DNA from: Hyphomicrobiales bacterium
GTDB lineage: Bacteria > Pseudomonadota > Alphaproteobacteria > Rhizobiales > Rhizobiaceae
Length of the DNA stretch: 33,517 nucleotides
Assembly (NCBI GenBank): GCA_900472295.1
Contig: UCIA01000031.1
Span: 37,674 to 71,190 of the forward strand
Direction of reading: 5' to 3'
Part shown: piece after piece, positions 1 to 6,968 of the stretch
Position numbering within the stretch: the stretch's first letter is position 1
Layout of the letters: each line of letters begins with the position of its first letter
Program-made: the position numbers and the translations under genes
The notes under the pieces: generated by a model
Seen by the model: only the letters and a program-made list of their open reading frames with translations
Databases searched by the model: none
Told to the model about the DNA's origin: nothing

Positions 1-60
<60 letters not shown>

Positions 61-140
61 GAAGGAATGCAACGTTTGCGATTTACATGCTTCGAAACGA
101 ACCTTTCCGAGCAGGGGTTGGTCAGGACCTGATAAGCTTG

Positions 141-200
141 TGGAACAGCGCCCCCTCTGTCCTGCCGGACATCTCCCCCACGAGGGGGCAGATTGGCAGC
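141..200. repeat. Intergenic palindromic repeat, copy 1
   Basis: Contains the block CCTCTGTCCTGCCGGACATC (154-173) followed by CTCCCCCACGAGGGGG, which can fold on itself. The first half recurs almost identically at 33482-33517, the other end of the window. Short CCCTCTGTCCTGC remnants also occur near 9985. This resembles the RIME-like intergenic repeats abundant in Mesorhizobium; that family assignment is from memory. The 60-363 stretch holds this repeat, a TetR-type palindrome and no convincing gene. Confidence 0.65.
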
Positions 201-303
201 TTCGCCGCCCCGACACTCCAGCGGGCAGGGAACTCTGTGGTTTGCACAATCTCAGCACGTGACATAACGGCTCCCCTGATTATATGATAAGGGTGCTCCA
301 CTA

Positions 304-323
304 AAACGGAGGCGCCTCCGTTT
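304..323. promoter_or_regulatory. Perfect 20-bp palindrome, probable TetR operator
   Basis: AAACGGAGGC followed directly by its reverse complement GCCTCCGTTT, with no mismatch over 20 bp. It lies 41 bp before the annotated TetR start. TetR-family repressors bind palindromes of this size and usually autoregulate, so this is the likely operator. The binding itself is inferred. Confidence 0.7.
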
Positions 324-330
324 ATTTAAT

Positions 331-362
331 TGGGGGCTTACCCCTCAGGGTTCAAGCCCCCA
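331..362 (+). promoter_or_regulatory. Leader hairpin abutting the TetR start codon
   Basis: GGGGGCTT (332-339) pairs with AAGCCCCC (354-361) around a 14-nt loop. The stem ends two bases before the ATG at 364, leaving no Shine-Dalgarno sequence for that ATG. This supports the downstream TTG at 385, or structure-controlled translation. Confidence 0.45.
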
Positions 363-363
363 T

Positions 364-1005
364 ATGTCGACAGTGGAGAAAAAATTGGACGACCAGCAGA
401 CAGCAACCGCCCAAGGCGCGCGCGAAGCCGCAGCGCCAAAGGCGCTGCGCGCCGACGCGCAGCGCAATCGCGACCGGCTGGTCGAGGTCGCGGCCACGGC
501 CTTTGCCGAGCAGGGCGTCGATGCGTCGCTGGAAGAGATTGCCCGCCAGGCCGGTGTCGGCATCGGAACACTCTACCGGCATTTTCCGACGCGCGAGCAT
601 CTGGTCGAAGTGGTCTATCGCCGGGAAGTCGAGGCGCTCTGCGCGGCCGCCGATGACCTTGCCAACCACCACCCGGCCGATGTCGCGCTGGAAAAGTGGA
701 TGCAGCGCTTCGTCGATTACATCGCCACCAAGCGCGGGCTGGCGACGAGCCTGCGCATCCTGTTCAACACCAATTCCGCAGTGTTCTCGGATATGTCGAG
801 CCGGGTGACACAGGCGCTGCGCCGGCTGGTCGAGGCGGCAGTCGCCGATGGCTCGATCCGCAACGATGTCGACGCCTCCGATGTGCTGCACGCATTGGGA
901 GGCATCTATTCGGCGCCCGACACCAAGGACTGGCGCGACCGCTCGCGCCGGCTGGTCAAGCTGCTGATGGACGGGTTGCGGTTTGGGGCTGCGAAGGCGA
1001 GGTGA
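364..1005 (+). CDS. TetR/AcrR family transcriptional regulator
   Basis: This is a 213-residue DNA-binding repressor of the TetR family. The helix-turn-helix lies at about residues 53-76 (SLEEIARQAGVGIGTLYRHF), a textbook TetR N-terminal motif, after a longer than usual polar N-terminal tail. The C-terminal two thirds is the ligand-binding and dimerisation part, whose ligand cannot be read from sequence. The ATG at 364 has no ribosome binding site and sits against a hairpin. The in-frame TTG at 385 is preceded by GGAG with a 6-nt gap (375-378) and may be the true start, giving about 206 residues. A perfect 20-bp palindrome upstream (304-323) suggests autorepression. Behind it lies a decayed SMR efflux gene on the opposite strand, which may once have been its target. 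The family call is firm; the target is inference. Confidence 0.88.
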   Translation: MSTVEKKLDDQQTATAQGAREAAAPKALRADAQRNRDRLVEVAATAFAEQGVDASLEEIARQAGVGIGTLYRHFPTREHLVEVVYRREVEALCAAADDLANHHPADVALEKWMQRFVDYIATKRGLATSLRILFNTNSAVFSDMSSRVTQALRRLVEAAVADGSIRNDVDASDVLHALGGIYSAPDTKDWRDRSRRLVKLLMDGLRFGAAKAR

Positions 1006-1023
1006 GGGGCAATCCCCTCGGCT

Positions 1024-1188
1024 TCAGGAAACCAGCTTCAGCCCGATCACGCCGGCCAGGATGAGAACGACGCAGAGAGTCCTCAACGGCGCGGCGGAAT
1101 CGCCGAGCAACACTATCCTGACCTTCTTCTCGGTCCAGGCAACCATCGCCGGCCCTGATGCGGTGGCCGCGACCAGAGCCGCGACCGA
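1024..1188 (-). pseudogene. 3' remnant of an SMR (SugE/Gdx-like) transporter
   Basis: Reading the minus strand, the 40 codons from the ATG at 1146 to the TGA at 1024 end in LLGDSAAPLRTLCVVLILAG and then VIGLKLVS. This closely matches the last transmembrane helix and C terminus of small multidrug resistance proteins of the SugE/Gdx type, such as a GES..LRLLCI.LI.AGI.GLKL pattern. Upstream, WT is followed by EKKVRIVLLG where the family has about six more residues (WTGIGAVGTVxLGIVL), and a TGA at 1189-1191 cuts the frame. A full SMR protein is about 105 residues with four helices, so three helices are missing. I read this as a decayed gene. The match is by recall of the family pattern, not by alignment. 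Confidence 0.55.
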
Positions 1189-1270
1189 TCAGGTGCTGCA
1201 AGACCATTTCGCGGTGTTGGCGGTCGATGGCGCGGGCTAAGGGCTCGAGCGCCCTCTCGCTCGCTCAACC

Positions 1271-1576
1271 TCATCCCCAGCCGCCGTTGCCGCCGCTGCT
1301 TCCGCCGTTGCCATCGCCGCCGCCACCAAGCGCGGGAATCACGGGTGGCTTTTTGGGAGCCTCCTCTGACGGCTTGATCACTTTCGCGGCCGATGCCTTC
1401 TTGTACTTGACCACTTTTGGTGGTGGCGTCGTGCGAACCACCTTGCGATGTTTCACCGGCTGTGCCGGCTCGAACATTGGCGTCACCGAGGTGCAGCCCA
1501 TGAGCCCGGCCAGAACGCCGGACAGAATTGCTCCGAAAAATGCCTGCTTCAATACTTTGCCCACCATTGCCTCCAT
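1271..1576 (-). CDS. Small lipoprotein, proline/lysine and glycine rich
   Basis: This 101-residue protein has a hydrophobic leader (QAFFGAILSGVLAGLMGC) ending in a lipobox with Cys28 as the predicted lipidated residue. The mature part is a basic, proline-rich linker (KVVRTTPPPKVVKYKKASAA) and ends in a Gly-rich tail with repeated GGxGGN. No enzymatic domain is visible; it looks like an envelope-anchored tether or accessory protein. The ATG at 1576 lies 3 nt after the stop of the caspase-like gene and has no clear ribosome binding site of its own, which suggests translational coupling. The Met at codon 4 is an alternative start. The tight spacing implies that the two products act together at the envelope; this is inferred from context only. 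Confidence 0.7.
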   Translation of the reverse strand: MEAMVGKVLKQAFFGAILSGVLAGLMGCTSVTPMFEPAQPVKHRKVVRTTPPPKVVKYKKASAAKVIKPSEEAPKKPPVIPALGGGGDGNGGSSGGNGGWG

Positions 1577-1579
1577 TGT

Positions 1580-4129
1580 TTAGAACAAGTCCCGACGCGG
1601 ATTGGCTTCTTCCCAGACTCCCCGGGCCGCATTGACCAGTTGCGTGTCCAGCGAACCGGACAGGGGTGTCTTCGACTTGAGCTGTTGGCGCAGCGCGTCC
1701 AGCGCCACCGTTTTCGGTTTCGTTCCGAATTGCGCCAAGCCCTTCTTGGCGTCCGGAAACGCCTTGCGCAGATCGAGCGCGACGGCGAAGGCGAGGAAAC
1801 GCACCGCGGCAGCCTGATCGGCGCTGTCGCCTTTCGCCATTTCCAAGGCCGCGCGATCATAGGCGCCCGAGTAATCACCACGCGCTGTCGCCAGTTCAAA
1901 CAGTCTTTCTGCTTCCTCGAGGTTCCGCTCCACCCCGACGCCGTCCCGGTACATGCGCCCAAGGCTTGCCGGAGCATAGGGTTGACCGAGATCGATAGCC
2001 TTCTGGAACAGCGCCAGCGCCGCCTTCGGATCCTTTTCCACGCCTTGGCCGCTGAGGTAATTACGGCCGAGCAGGTTCATGGAATACATGTCCTGGCGCT
2101 CGACGCCGGCCTGCAAGAAAGCAACTGCGCGGGCCGGATCGGCGGGCACGCCGTTGCGGCCTTCGGTGAAGATCGCGGCGAGATCGTTCATGGCATAGGT
2201 ATGGCCCATGGCTGCTGACTTGAGCAGCAGGTCGAGGCCCTTGGCGGTATCGCGGTTGACGCCATAGCCGTTGAACAGAGCGCGCCCCCATGACGTCATT
2301 CCATAGGGATCGCCCTTGTCGGCGGCAGCCTTGTAGAGGGCGTTGGCCTGGCTGCGGTCGATGGCCGTTCCCGTGCCTGTCGCATGGAAATAGCCGAGTT
2401 CGAACACGGCGCGCACATGGCCTTTCTTGGCGGCATCGTCGACCGCTGTTCTGGCTTCGCCGACCCTGCCGGCCGCAAGCAGTGCGCGCCCGAGCTCGTA
2501 GCGGAAGCGGGCGACATCCGGATAGGCTTTCACTGCGGCCTCGCAGGTCGCCACGGCATCTGCGCCGATCTCATTCGGCAACAGGCCGGCCACCACCCCT
2601 TGCAGATCGAGAGGTTCGCCGGCGGCCATGTCGCAAGCATCGACCGTCGGCGACAGCTTCATCGTCGCCGGCTTGGATGAGCTGCTGTCGGCGCGGATTT
2701 CGAAGCCGACCACGACCGGCGCGCCGGCGCCGATCTGCGGCTCGTAGCGAAGATGGTCGACTTCGCCGGCCAGAAGGCTCGATTGCGGCGAAAGTGTACG
2801 ATCCGGCAGCGACAGCGTGCCCGTTGCCGGATACCCCGAGACCTTCAGGCTGACCGCCGGATCGTCGGTCGGGAAATCCAGGTTCAGCGCGACCGGGCCA
2901 ACACCGACAGGAATATCGATCTTGCGGTTCTCGATCGCTTCGGCAGCACCCGTGATGTGGATGCCGCGCTCCAGCACCTGCTGCTTCTGCTCGGCCTCGA
3001 GCGAAGCCATGATCTGCTGGCCGGCAGCGCTTTCGCCGCTCTTGACGCGGAACACCAATATGCCCTGGCTGCCGCCGCCCCAATTGTCATGCGTGGCATA
3101 GGCCAGCATATCCACCTCGTCCTGCGTGGCAGTCCCTTTGGGGACATCCATCTGCAGGCGCGGCAGGTCCTTGCCCGCGATCGGCTCGCCCACCGCGACG
3201 TCCTTGCCGTTGAGCATCAGACGGCCCATTGCCGGCGGCCTTTCGATGCTGACGGTGATGGTCCCGCCATCGACATCCACCGGTTCGGGCAGGCCGAGAT
3301 CGACGGGGCCGACGCCGGACAGCACGACCTTCTCCAGCACTGGCGGCAGCGAAGGTCGGTTGCTGCGGCGCACCAGCACCACATCGTCGATCAGCGAGGA
3401 ATTTTCCCAGGGCACCTGCATGCCGTTGGTGGCTTGCACGACATCGCGGCGCACCGCCGACATGACAGTGCGGATCTCCTGGTTGGGCGCCAGAGCGCGA
3501 CGCGAGAATGCCGATGAGAACGGGCTGAGGTCGCCGCTGCCGTCATAGGCGACCGCGCCTGGTTCGGTGGCAAAGGCAATCAGCGTGTTGAGCGAGCTTC
3601 GCACCTGCGCCAGCCCGGTGTTGCCGGCGGTGACGAGCTGGTCGCGCAGCCAGTAATTGTTGCGCGGAAAGGGGTTGTTGCGGCAGGCATCGAGGATGAT
3701 CACCTGGATCTTCGACTTCGAGCGCAACTGCTCCAGCACGTCGTTGAGCTTAATGGCCTGGACTTCGATATCGGCCGCCTTTTTCAACGAGGCGTCGATC
3801 GGGATCAGGAAATTCTCGCCGCCGATCTGGAAGCCGTGGCCGGAATAGTAGACGACGGCGAGGTCGGCTCCGTCGACAGCAGCCAGATAGTCGCGGAACT
3901 GAGCCTCGAATTGCAGCTTGGTGAGGTTCTCGGCGACGAAAACCTCGAAGCCGGCAAGCCGGAACGTGGAGGATATATCTGCGGCATCCTTGGCGGGGTT
4001 CTTCAGCGCCGGGATGTTGCGGTAGTCGGAATTGCCGATAACGAGCGCGACCCTCCGATCGGCGCTGGCCTCGAACGTCGTGAGGCCGGCGAGGATGAAG
4101 ACCGCGATGAATCCACAAAGTCGGAGCAT
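1580..4129 (-). CDS. Secreted caspase-like protease with Sel1 repeats
   Basis: The protein has 849 residues. I chose the ATG at 4129 over the longer reading frame because AGGAG precedes it at good spacing and the first 23 residues form a signal peptide (LRLCGFIAVFILAGLTTFEASA). Residues 24-255 are a peptidase C14 (caspase/metacaspase-like) domain: RRVALVIGNSDY, the His98 motif YYSGHG and the Cys149 motif ILDACRNNPF, so the catalytic dyad is intact. Residues about 272-365 and 408-480 are two related beta-rich modules, each opening with GVGPV and carrying a G-x-L-x-L turn. From about 572 to 760 there are four to five Sel1-type repeats. It should act in the periplasm, perhaps processing or scaffolding envelope proteins. 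The lipoprotein gene follows after 3 nt. A CRP-consensus site lies 187 bp upstream. Substrate unknown. Confidence 0.85.
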   Translation of the reverse strand: MLRLCGFIAVFILAGLTTFEASADRRVALVIGNSDYRNIPALKNPAKDAADISSTFRLAGFEVFVAENLTKLQFEAQFRDYLAAVDGADLAVVYYSGHGFQIGGENFLIPIDASLKKAADIEVQAIKLNDVLEQLRSKSKIQVIILDACRNNPFPRNNYWLRDQLVTAGNTGLAQVRSSLNTLIAFATEPGAVAYDGSGDLSPFSSAFSRRALAPNQEIRTVMSAVRRDVVQATNGMQVPWENSSLIDDVVLVRRSNRPSLPPVLEKVVLSGVGPVDLGLPEPVDVDGGTITVSIERPPAMGRLMLNGKDVAVGEPIAGKDLPRLQMDVPKGTATQDEVDMLAYATHDNWGGGSQGILVFRVKSGESAAGQQIMASLEAEQKQQVLERGIHITGAAEAIENRKIDIPVGVGPVALNLDFPTDDPAVSLKVSGYPATGTLSLPDRTLSPQSSLLAGEVDHLRYEPQIGAGAPVVVGFEIRADSSSSKPATMKLSPTVDACDMAAGEPLDLQGVVAGLLPNEIGADAVATCEAAVKAYPDVARFRYELGRALLAAGRVGEARTAVDDAAKKGHVRAVFELGYFHATGTGTAIDRSQANALYKAAADKGDPYGMTSWGRALFNGYGVNRDTAKGLDLLLKSAAMGHTYAMNDLAAIFTEGRNGVPADPARAVAFLQAGVERQDMYSMNLLGRNYLSGQGVEKDPKAALALFQKAIDLGQPYAPASLGRMYRDGVGVERNLEEAERLFELATARGDYSGAYDRAALEMAKGDSADQAAAVRFLAFAVALDLRKAFPDAKKGLAQFGTKPKTVALDALRQQLKSKTPLSGSLDTQLVNAARGVWEEANPRRDLF

Positions 4130-4315
4130 GGCAAAACTCCTGGCAACTGCCGCCTGGCGCCGACGAAGGCATCCTGCGGCATGAGGTCCGTTAAGAGTAT
4201 GCAACCTGCCACAGGATAAAGTGAAAGCCCCGTCACCGCCAGACCATGGCAGCCGATTTCTTTCAGCGCCGGTTGACCGTAGGGTGGGCAGTAGCACGCG
4301 CTTTGAGGCCGGGTA

Positions 4316-4331
4316 TGTGACAAGTCTCACA
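4316..4331. promoter_or_regulatory. CRP-consensus site TGTGA-N6-TCACA
   Basis: TGTGA at 4316-4320, six bases, then TCACA at 4327-4331: all ten core positions of the classical CRP site. It lies in the 282-bp gap upstream of the caspase-like gene (ATG at 4129) and beyond the 3' end of the MDR gene. The 187-bp distance is long for direct activation unless transcription starts well upstream of the ATG. The identity of the regulator is inferred. Confidence 0.5.
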
Positions 4332-4411
4332 GATCGCAGCAAGGTGCTGAATGGTTGGATCAACCGGGTGTGCGACACCGGCGGGCTGACCTTCGGCGCG
4401 CCTGAGGGAAC

Positions 4412-5416
4412 TCAAAGTTCGAGGCAAACCTTGCCGAAATGCTTTTGCGCTTCGTAATGCCTGAAGGCGGCAGCGATGTCTTGCAACGGAAAGCTGCTGT
4501 CGATGACAGGCTTCAGGCGGTTGACCTCTATCGCCCGGATCATGTCCTCCTGGTCGGCTTTGCTGCCGATGGAAATCCCGCTGATGCGGATCTGGTTCGA
4601 GAACAGCGCCGGGATCGAGACCTCCGCCGCAAAGCCGGTCAGCACGCCGATCAGGGCAATGTGCCCACCTGTCCGGCAGGCCGCTATCGACTGCGCCAGC
4701 GTGGTGGGCCCGCCGACCTCGATCACATGGTCGACGCCACGCCCGTCGGTCAAATCCTTGGCCTCGCGTCCCCACTCCGGCACGGCCTTGTAGTTGATGG
4801 TTGCGTCGGCGCCGAGACGGATCAGCCTCTCCAGTTTCTCTTCGTCGGAAGAGGTGGCGATAACCCAAGCGCCGGCGGCCTTGGCAAATTGCAGCGCAAA
4901 CAACGACACGCTGCCGGTGCCGAGGACGAGCACAGTGTCGCCGGGTTTCACCTTGCCGCACGTCACCAGACCTCGCCAGGCGGTGACGCCGGTGCAGGTC
5001 AGTGTTGCCGCTTCAACATGCGTATAGCCCGCCGGCGCCTTGGTGAACCCCTGCGCCGGCATGCACACATACTCGCTGGCAAAGCCATCAAAGCTGTCTC
5101 CCGGCACATCCCGCCTTGTGGTCGGCGTCATGCCGCCGTCCAGCCACCAAGGATAAAAAACGCTGACGACATTGTCGCCGGGTTTGAAGGCATCGACGCC
5201 GTCGCCGACGGCAATCACTTCGCCGGCGCCGTCCGACAGCGGCACGCGCCTGTCGGCGAGCGGCACCTTGCCTTGCACCGCGAAATCGTCGCGCATGTTG
5301 AGCGCGCAGGCGCGGATCCTGACCAGAACCTCACCCGGCCTTGGCTGCGGCTTATCTTCCTCGACCAGGTCAAGCTTGTCCAACCCGCCCGGCGCTCTCA
5401 GCCTGACCAGCCTCAT
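4412..5416 (-). CDS. Zinc-less MDR alcohol dehydrogenase/quinone oxidoreductase
   Basis: This is a 334-residue medium-chain dehydrogenase/reductase. The start at 5416 is preceded by GGAGAGAGACA. The N-terminal GroES-like part carries ALNMRDDFAVQGK where zinc-dependent enzymes have the catalytic Cys, as in quinone-oxidoreductase-type members (ALNYRD), and no structural-zinc Cys cluster is present. The cofactor fold has VLVLGTGSVSLFALQFAKAAG at about 163-183 and RGVDHVIEVGG further on. It therefore probably reduces an aldehyde, ketone or quinone with NAD(P)H in the cytoplasm; the substrate is unknown. It is the last of three minus-strand genes after the DUF899 protein and the small membrane protein, separated by about 50-90 bp, so co-transcription is plausible but not proven. 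Confidence 0.85.
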   Translation of the reverse strand: MRLVRLRAPGGLDKLDLVEEDKPQPRPGEVLVRIRACALNMRDDFAVQGKVPLADRRVPLSDGAGEVIAVGDGVDAFKPGDNVVSVFYPWWLDGGMTPTTRRDVPGDSFDGFASEYVCMPAQGFTKAPAGYTHVEAATLTCTGVTAWRGLVTCGKVKPGDTVLVLGTGSVSLFALQFAKAAGAWVIATSSDEEKLERLIRLGADATINYKAVPEWGREAKDLTDGRGVDHVIEVGGPTTLAQSIAACRTGGHIALIGVLTGFAAEVSIPALFSNQIRISGISIGSKADQEDMIRAIEVNRLKPVIDSSFPLQDIAAAFRHYEAQKHFGKVCLEL

Positions 5417-5463
5417 TGTCTCTCTCCGACGTGGGAGTGTTATGGCGATGGCGAGCCGGACTA

Positions 5464-5721
5464 TTATCGGACCGACCGGCCGGAAATCACGCGCAGCCAG
5501 GGCGCCAGATGGAAGGCGCTCATCAGCAGATACATCACCGGCATGCCGGTGAGCGGGGAGGCATCGGCGCCCAGGCACGACGTGACGCCATCGCTGGTAT
5601 GAATGCCGGTGAGCAACGCCATCACGGCGAAGGTCGGAGCCGCCGCGAGGCACAGCCAGTCGGCGATGCCGAGACGGGCCGTGGTTTCGGAGCTTGCTTG
5701 GCCGGTTCCAGAATTGCTCAT
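5464..5721 (-). CDS. Small membrane protein, unknown function
   Basis: This 85-residue hypothetical protein begins MSNSGTGQ. The ATG at 5721 is preferred to that at 5727 because AGGG lies 7-8 nt before it and only 1-2 nt before the other. It contains two likely membrane helices: IADWLCLAAAPTFAVMALLT, and GMPVMYLLMSAFHLAPWLRV near the C terminus, with a short polar loop (HTSDGVTSCLGADAS) between them. I do not recognise a characterised family. It sits between the DUF899 gene and the MDR oxidoreductase on the same strand, and probably belongs to the same transcription unit. The coding call rests on the ribosome binding site, the helices and position. Confidence 0.65.
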   Translation of the reverse strand: MSNSGTGQASSETTARLGIADWLCLAAAPTFAVMALLTGIHTSDGVTSCLGADASPLTGMPVMYLLMSAFHLAPWLRVISGRSVR

Positions 5722-5760
5722 AGTCATTCCCTCGGTGGCCGAGACCTTCCAAGATTAGGT

Positions 5761-5792
5761 TTCCTCGCCCCTGCCGAAGGCGGGGAGAGGAA
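5761..5792. repeat. Short intergenic hairpin repeat
   Basis: TTCCTC at 5761-5766 pairs with GAGGAA at 5787-5792, and inside it CCCC pairs with GGGG. It lies in the short gap between the DUF899 gene and the small membrane protein gene. It resembles the CCTTCTCCCC...GGGGAGAAGG hairpin at 16149-16172. It could attenuate or stabilise the transcript between the two genes. Confidence 0.5.
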
Positions 5793-5808
5793 CCCAGCTG
5801 GATAGGCC

Positions 5809-6561
5809 CTACTTGCCGTCCTTGTCGCGGAACGCCGCTTCGCCGGCGGCGGACACTTCTTCCCATGCCTTGTCCGGCGCGGCGTCGTAATTGTCGTGCC
5901 AGTTCCACCAGCTGTAGAGCTCGGTCTGCGGATATCCCTCCGGCGAGTCCTCCCAGACCTCCTGCCGGCCGAGCGGCGTCGCATCGAGATAGCTCCACAC
6001 GGTGCCCATCTGCTCGTCGCCACGGCTGTTGATGAAATAGGTGCGGAACACCTTCTTGCCGTCATGGATGAACACGTTGTGGCCGTGCCATTCGTCGACG
6101 CCGAAATCCTTGTCGAAGCTGTCGGTGATCGTGTACCAGGGCATCTTCCAGTCCATCCGCTTCTTCAGCCTGACAATGTCGGCCTGCGGTGCGCGCGAGG
6201 CGTAAGCCAACGTGGTGTTGCGGGCGTTGAGATGGGCGAGATGGCCAACCTGGTCGGCGCCGAGCGAACAGCCGCGACAGCCATGATCGGGCCAGCCATG
6301 GACGCCGGGTTCGAAGAAGGCGCGGTAGACGATCAACTGGCGGCGGCCTTCGAACAGGTCGAGCAGGCTTGCCTTGCCGTTAGGGCCTTCGAACACATAG
6401 GCCTTGTCGACCTCCATCCACGGCATGCGCCGGCGCTCGGCCGACAGCGCGTCCCTGGCGCGCATCGTCGCCTTCTCCTTCACCAGCATCTTTTCGCGCT
6501 CGGCTTCCCATTCCTGCCTCGAAACGATTGGCGGGGTCTTCATTGCCACGTGCTTGGTCAT
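5809..6561 (-). CDS. DUF899 family thioredoxin-like protein
   Basis: This 250-residue protein matches the DUF899 family by its opening (PPIVSRQEWEAEREKMLVKE) and by the conserved core YRAFFEPGVHGWPDHGCRGC. The last block contains a CxxC pair, Cys95 and Cys98. The protein also has the later segments WHGHNVFIHDGKKVFRTYF and GTVWSYLDATPLGRQE. The family has a thioredoxin-like fold and is assumed to work in redox chemistry, but no substrate is established to my knowledge. No signal peptide is seen, so it should be cytoplasmic. The ATG at 6561 has AGGAG 7-8 nt upstream. The gene is divergent from the regulator at 6968, and one copy of a duplicated regulatory box lies about 110 bp before its start, which makes it a candidate target of that regulator. 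Confidence 0.85.
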   Translation of the reverse strand: MTKHVAMKTPPIVSRQEWEAEREKMLVKEKATMRARDALSAERRRMPWMEVDKAYVFEGPNGKASLLDLFEGRRQLIVYRAFFEPGVHGWPDHGCRGCSLGADQVGHLAHLNARNTTLAYASRAPQADIVRLKKRMDWKMPWYTITDSFDKDFGVDEWHGHNVFIHDGKKVFRTYFINSRGDEQMGTVWSYLDATPLGRQEVWEDSPEGYPQTELYSWWNWHDNYDAAPDKAWEEVSAAGEAAFRDKDGK

Positions 6562-6967
6562 TGCTCGTCTCCTTTGCCAGTGCCAGTCATTTTGTCAGTC
6601 GGTAAGCCGTTGCGGCCTGTCGTTGCCTGCTGATCGAGAGCTAGGGTAGGGCCGCAGGGCGGCGAGGGCGGAGTTACAAATGTGACGGGATTTGCAGGCG
6701 GGCCACCGCAACAGGGGTGACGGGGTCGCGCAATGTTCTCAAAATCCTCGGAAACAGGCATAGTCAGTTTTCTCCATTGAGAAGCTTAATGCGACTATCT
6801 GAGATGCTCAGGCTAGCGAATGCGGATATTGGCGTCAACGGCGGCCAAGGCGTCTTCAGTCAGCCCAGATGGCTAGGTTGTCACCCCCGGCTTGCTGCTT
6901 GGCAGTGGTGGCTTAAGTTAGGGCCGAGCAGCGCCGGGGTGGGAGTTACAAGTGTGACGGGATTTGC
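6562..6967. other. Divergent intergenic region with duplicated box
   Basis: This is 406 bp between the DUF899 gene (minus) and the regulator gene (plus). Apart from the two related 50-bp boxes listed separately I see no gene. The two short open frames across it (6558-6761 minus, 6717-6980 plus) have no recognisable content and no good ribosome binding site. Much of the middle (6760-6830) is relatively AT-rich, as expected for promoters. Confidence 0.6.
6647..6696 (+). promoter_or_regulatory. Regulatory box, copy 1 (DUF899 side)
   Basis: Begins TAGGGCCG and ends with GGAGTTACAAATGTGACGGG then ATTTGCA. The last 27 bases match copy 2 at 26 of 27 positions in the same orientation 272 bp downstream. 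Its core GTTACA-AA-TGTGAC is an imperfect inverted repeat. It lies about 110 bp before the DUF899 start. Confidence 0.55.
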
Positions 6968-6968
6968 A
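6919..6968 (+). promoter_or_regulatory. Regulatory box, copy 2 (overlaps regulator start)
   Basis: Begins TAGGGCCG and ends GGAGTTACAAGTGTGACGGG then ATTTGCA, where the final A is the first base of the regulator's ATG. The core GTTACA-AG-TGTGAC (6945-6958) is an imperfect inverted repeat 10 bp before the start codon. A protein bound here would block initiation, which suggests autoregulation. The element is seen; its role is inferred. Confidence 0.55.

Noticed and set aside
87..287. 66-residue open frame near the left end
   Set aside because: It runs straight through the intergenic repeat at 141-200, has no recognisable domain, and lies beside the artefactual homopolymer.
4439..5602. 387-residue plus-strand open frame
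   Set aside because: Antisense to the MDR oxidoreductase, which has a ribosome binding site and a clear cofactor fold.
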